Of a stretch of 64,000 nt of DNA, positions 63,377-64,000 are shown one piece after another. The notes below the pieces were generated by a model. That model saw nothing but the letters and a program-made list of their open reading frames with translations. It did no database searches and had not been told where the DNA came from. Both the position numbers and the translations under genes were made by a program. Within the stretch, counting starts at the first letter, position 1. The number at the start of each line of letters is the position of its first letter. This stretch comes from Chryseobacterium sp. C-71 (lineage in GTDB: Bacteria > Bacteroidota > Bacteroidia > Flavobacteriales > Weeksellaceae), in the NCBI RefSeq assembly GCF_020911865.1, contig NZ_CP087131.1, positions 2,728,001 through 2,792,000 on the forward strand, written 5' to 3'.

Positions 63377-64000
63377 TTATTTTTCAACTAATTTAGTGAT
63401 GATATTTTCAACGGCATCAAAAATTTTCTGATTATCAAACTGTTTTTCAATATCCGTGAGATTTTCTTTAATTTTCGAAACAAATTCAGGTTCAGAAATA
63501 AATTTCTTCATCGCATCGTACATTTCGCTGGTTTCGTAATTGATGAGGTAGCCTGTTTTTTCATGACTGATCATTTCCGGAATTCCACCTACATTGGTTG
63601 AGATAATCGGTTTCTGAAGAATCAAAGAATCAGCAATGATCAGCGGCCAGCTTTCAGACTCAGAAGGGAGAATGAAGAAATCTGCATTTTTCACGTAAGG
63701 ATAAGGATTCAGCAATGATCCTAAAAACTCAAAACTTTGAGTTACACCTAAACTTTCTGCCTGTTTTTTTAAATTTTCCTTCTCATCACCATCACCGATG
63801 ACGGTAATGTGATGATCAAAGCCGTCTTTCAGCAATTGAGCATGTGCTTCCATCAATTTGTGAAAACCTTTGCGACTATGAAGTCTTGCTACAGAAACGA
63901 ATATTGGCTTGTCTGGAAATTCAGGTTGAAAAGCTGTAGCCTTAGTTTTTAATTCTTCAATCGGAATTGCATTTAAAATAACCTGATTTTCAGGAATGTT
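63377..64000 (-). CDS. Glycosyltransferase, C-terminal part (runs off the window)
   Basis: The reading frame is open to the right edge at 64000, giving about 207 residues of the C-terminal half of a family-4 GT-B enzyme; the start lies outside the window. Before the first internal ATG the frame reads NAIPIEELKTKATAF and VARLHSRKGFHKLME. Then come DGDEKENLKKQAESLG, VKNADFFILPSESESWPLIIADSL and TNVGGIPEM, the usual nucleotide-sugar-binding elements. It is the first of a run with two more polysaccharide genes. Confidence 0.88.
   Translation of the reverse strand, partial: NIPENQVILNAIPIEELKTKATAFQPEFPDKPIFVSVARLHSRKGFHKLMEAHAQLLKDGFDHHITVIGDGDEKENLKKQAESLGVTQSFEFLGSLLNPYPYVKNADFFILPSESESWPLIIADSLILQKPIISTNVGGIPEMISHEKTGYLINYETSEMYDAMKKFISEPEFVSKIKENLTDIEKQFDNQKIFDAVENIITKLVEK

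Overview
The window looks like chromosomal DNA of a low-GC Bacteroidota bacterium of the family Weeksellaceae, most likely Chryseobacterium or a close relative. The evidence is the type B gliding/T9SS C-terminal domains, the exosortase F pair, two TonB-dependent receptors, DUF5689 and other Bacteroidota-only families, a Rho with a long Asn/Gln-rich insertion, and repeated TAnnTTTG promoter boxes. Taxonomy is inferred from gene content only. No rRNA, tRNA, CRISPR array or prophage was found.

Layout. 0-5 kb: rsfS-ftsH, then a LUD protein, cdsA and psd (ribosome silencing, membrane proteolysis, phospholipid synthesis). 4.9-8.1 kb: DUF1801 protein, an MsbA-like ABC exporter and an M28 peptidase on the minus strand. 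8.2-9.5 kb: a probable small structured RNA (about 8284-8387) with its own promoter and terminator, then a degenerate IS256/IS1249-like transposase. 9.5-13.2 kb: DUF4293 protein, rho, superoxide dismutase, a small exported protein. 13.3-19 kb: a secreted DNase I-fold enzyme divergent from a TonB receptor and a DUF5689 lipoprotein, possibly one uptake system. 19.2-23.3 kb: a DUF6702 protein, a LOG-family protein, and a MurNAc-recycling set (MurU-like, RapZ C-domain, AmgK-like) with a GxxExxY gene lying inside it. 23.3-30 kb: exosortase F and its partner, a GC-richer intergenic element, a CDF metal transporter, asd, a membrane protein, and a second TonB receptor. 30-33.2 kb: nadC, nadB, a nitroreductase-like protein.

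33.3-45.5 kb: four large T9SS type B surface proteins arranged as two pairs around rnhA and dnaB. Their N-terminal and C-terminal halves group differently, so the set looks mosaic. 45.6-49.8 kb: MFS transporter, two small lipoproteins, a GH3-like adenylating enzyme, and a small exported protein with two copies of a motif known from chlorovirus proteins. 50-57.3 kb: mfd, three lipoproteins (two of them paralogs), and pth. 57.3-60.8 kb: two beta-carbonic anhydrases flanking a SulP transporter and a small exported protein, which suggests bicarbonate handling. 60.9-64 kb: a surface-polysaccharide cluster (serine acetyltransferase-like protein, two glycosyltransferases, a hexapeptide acyltransferase), running off the right edge.

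Signals. The TAnnTTTG box recurs, and at xrtF, dnaB and the MFS gene it lies exactly 5 bases (G to A) before the ATG, suggesting leaderless mRNAs. Most minus-strand surface-protein genes end in clear intrinsic terminators. Apart from 8066-8424, no gap between genes exceeds 300 bases.
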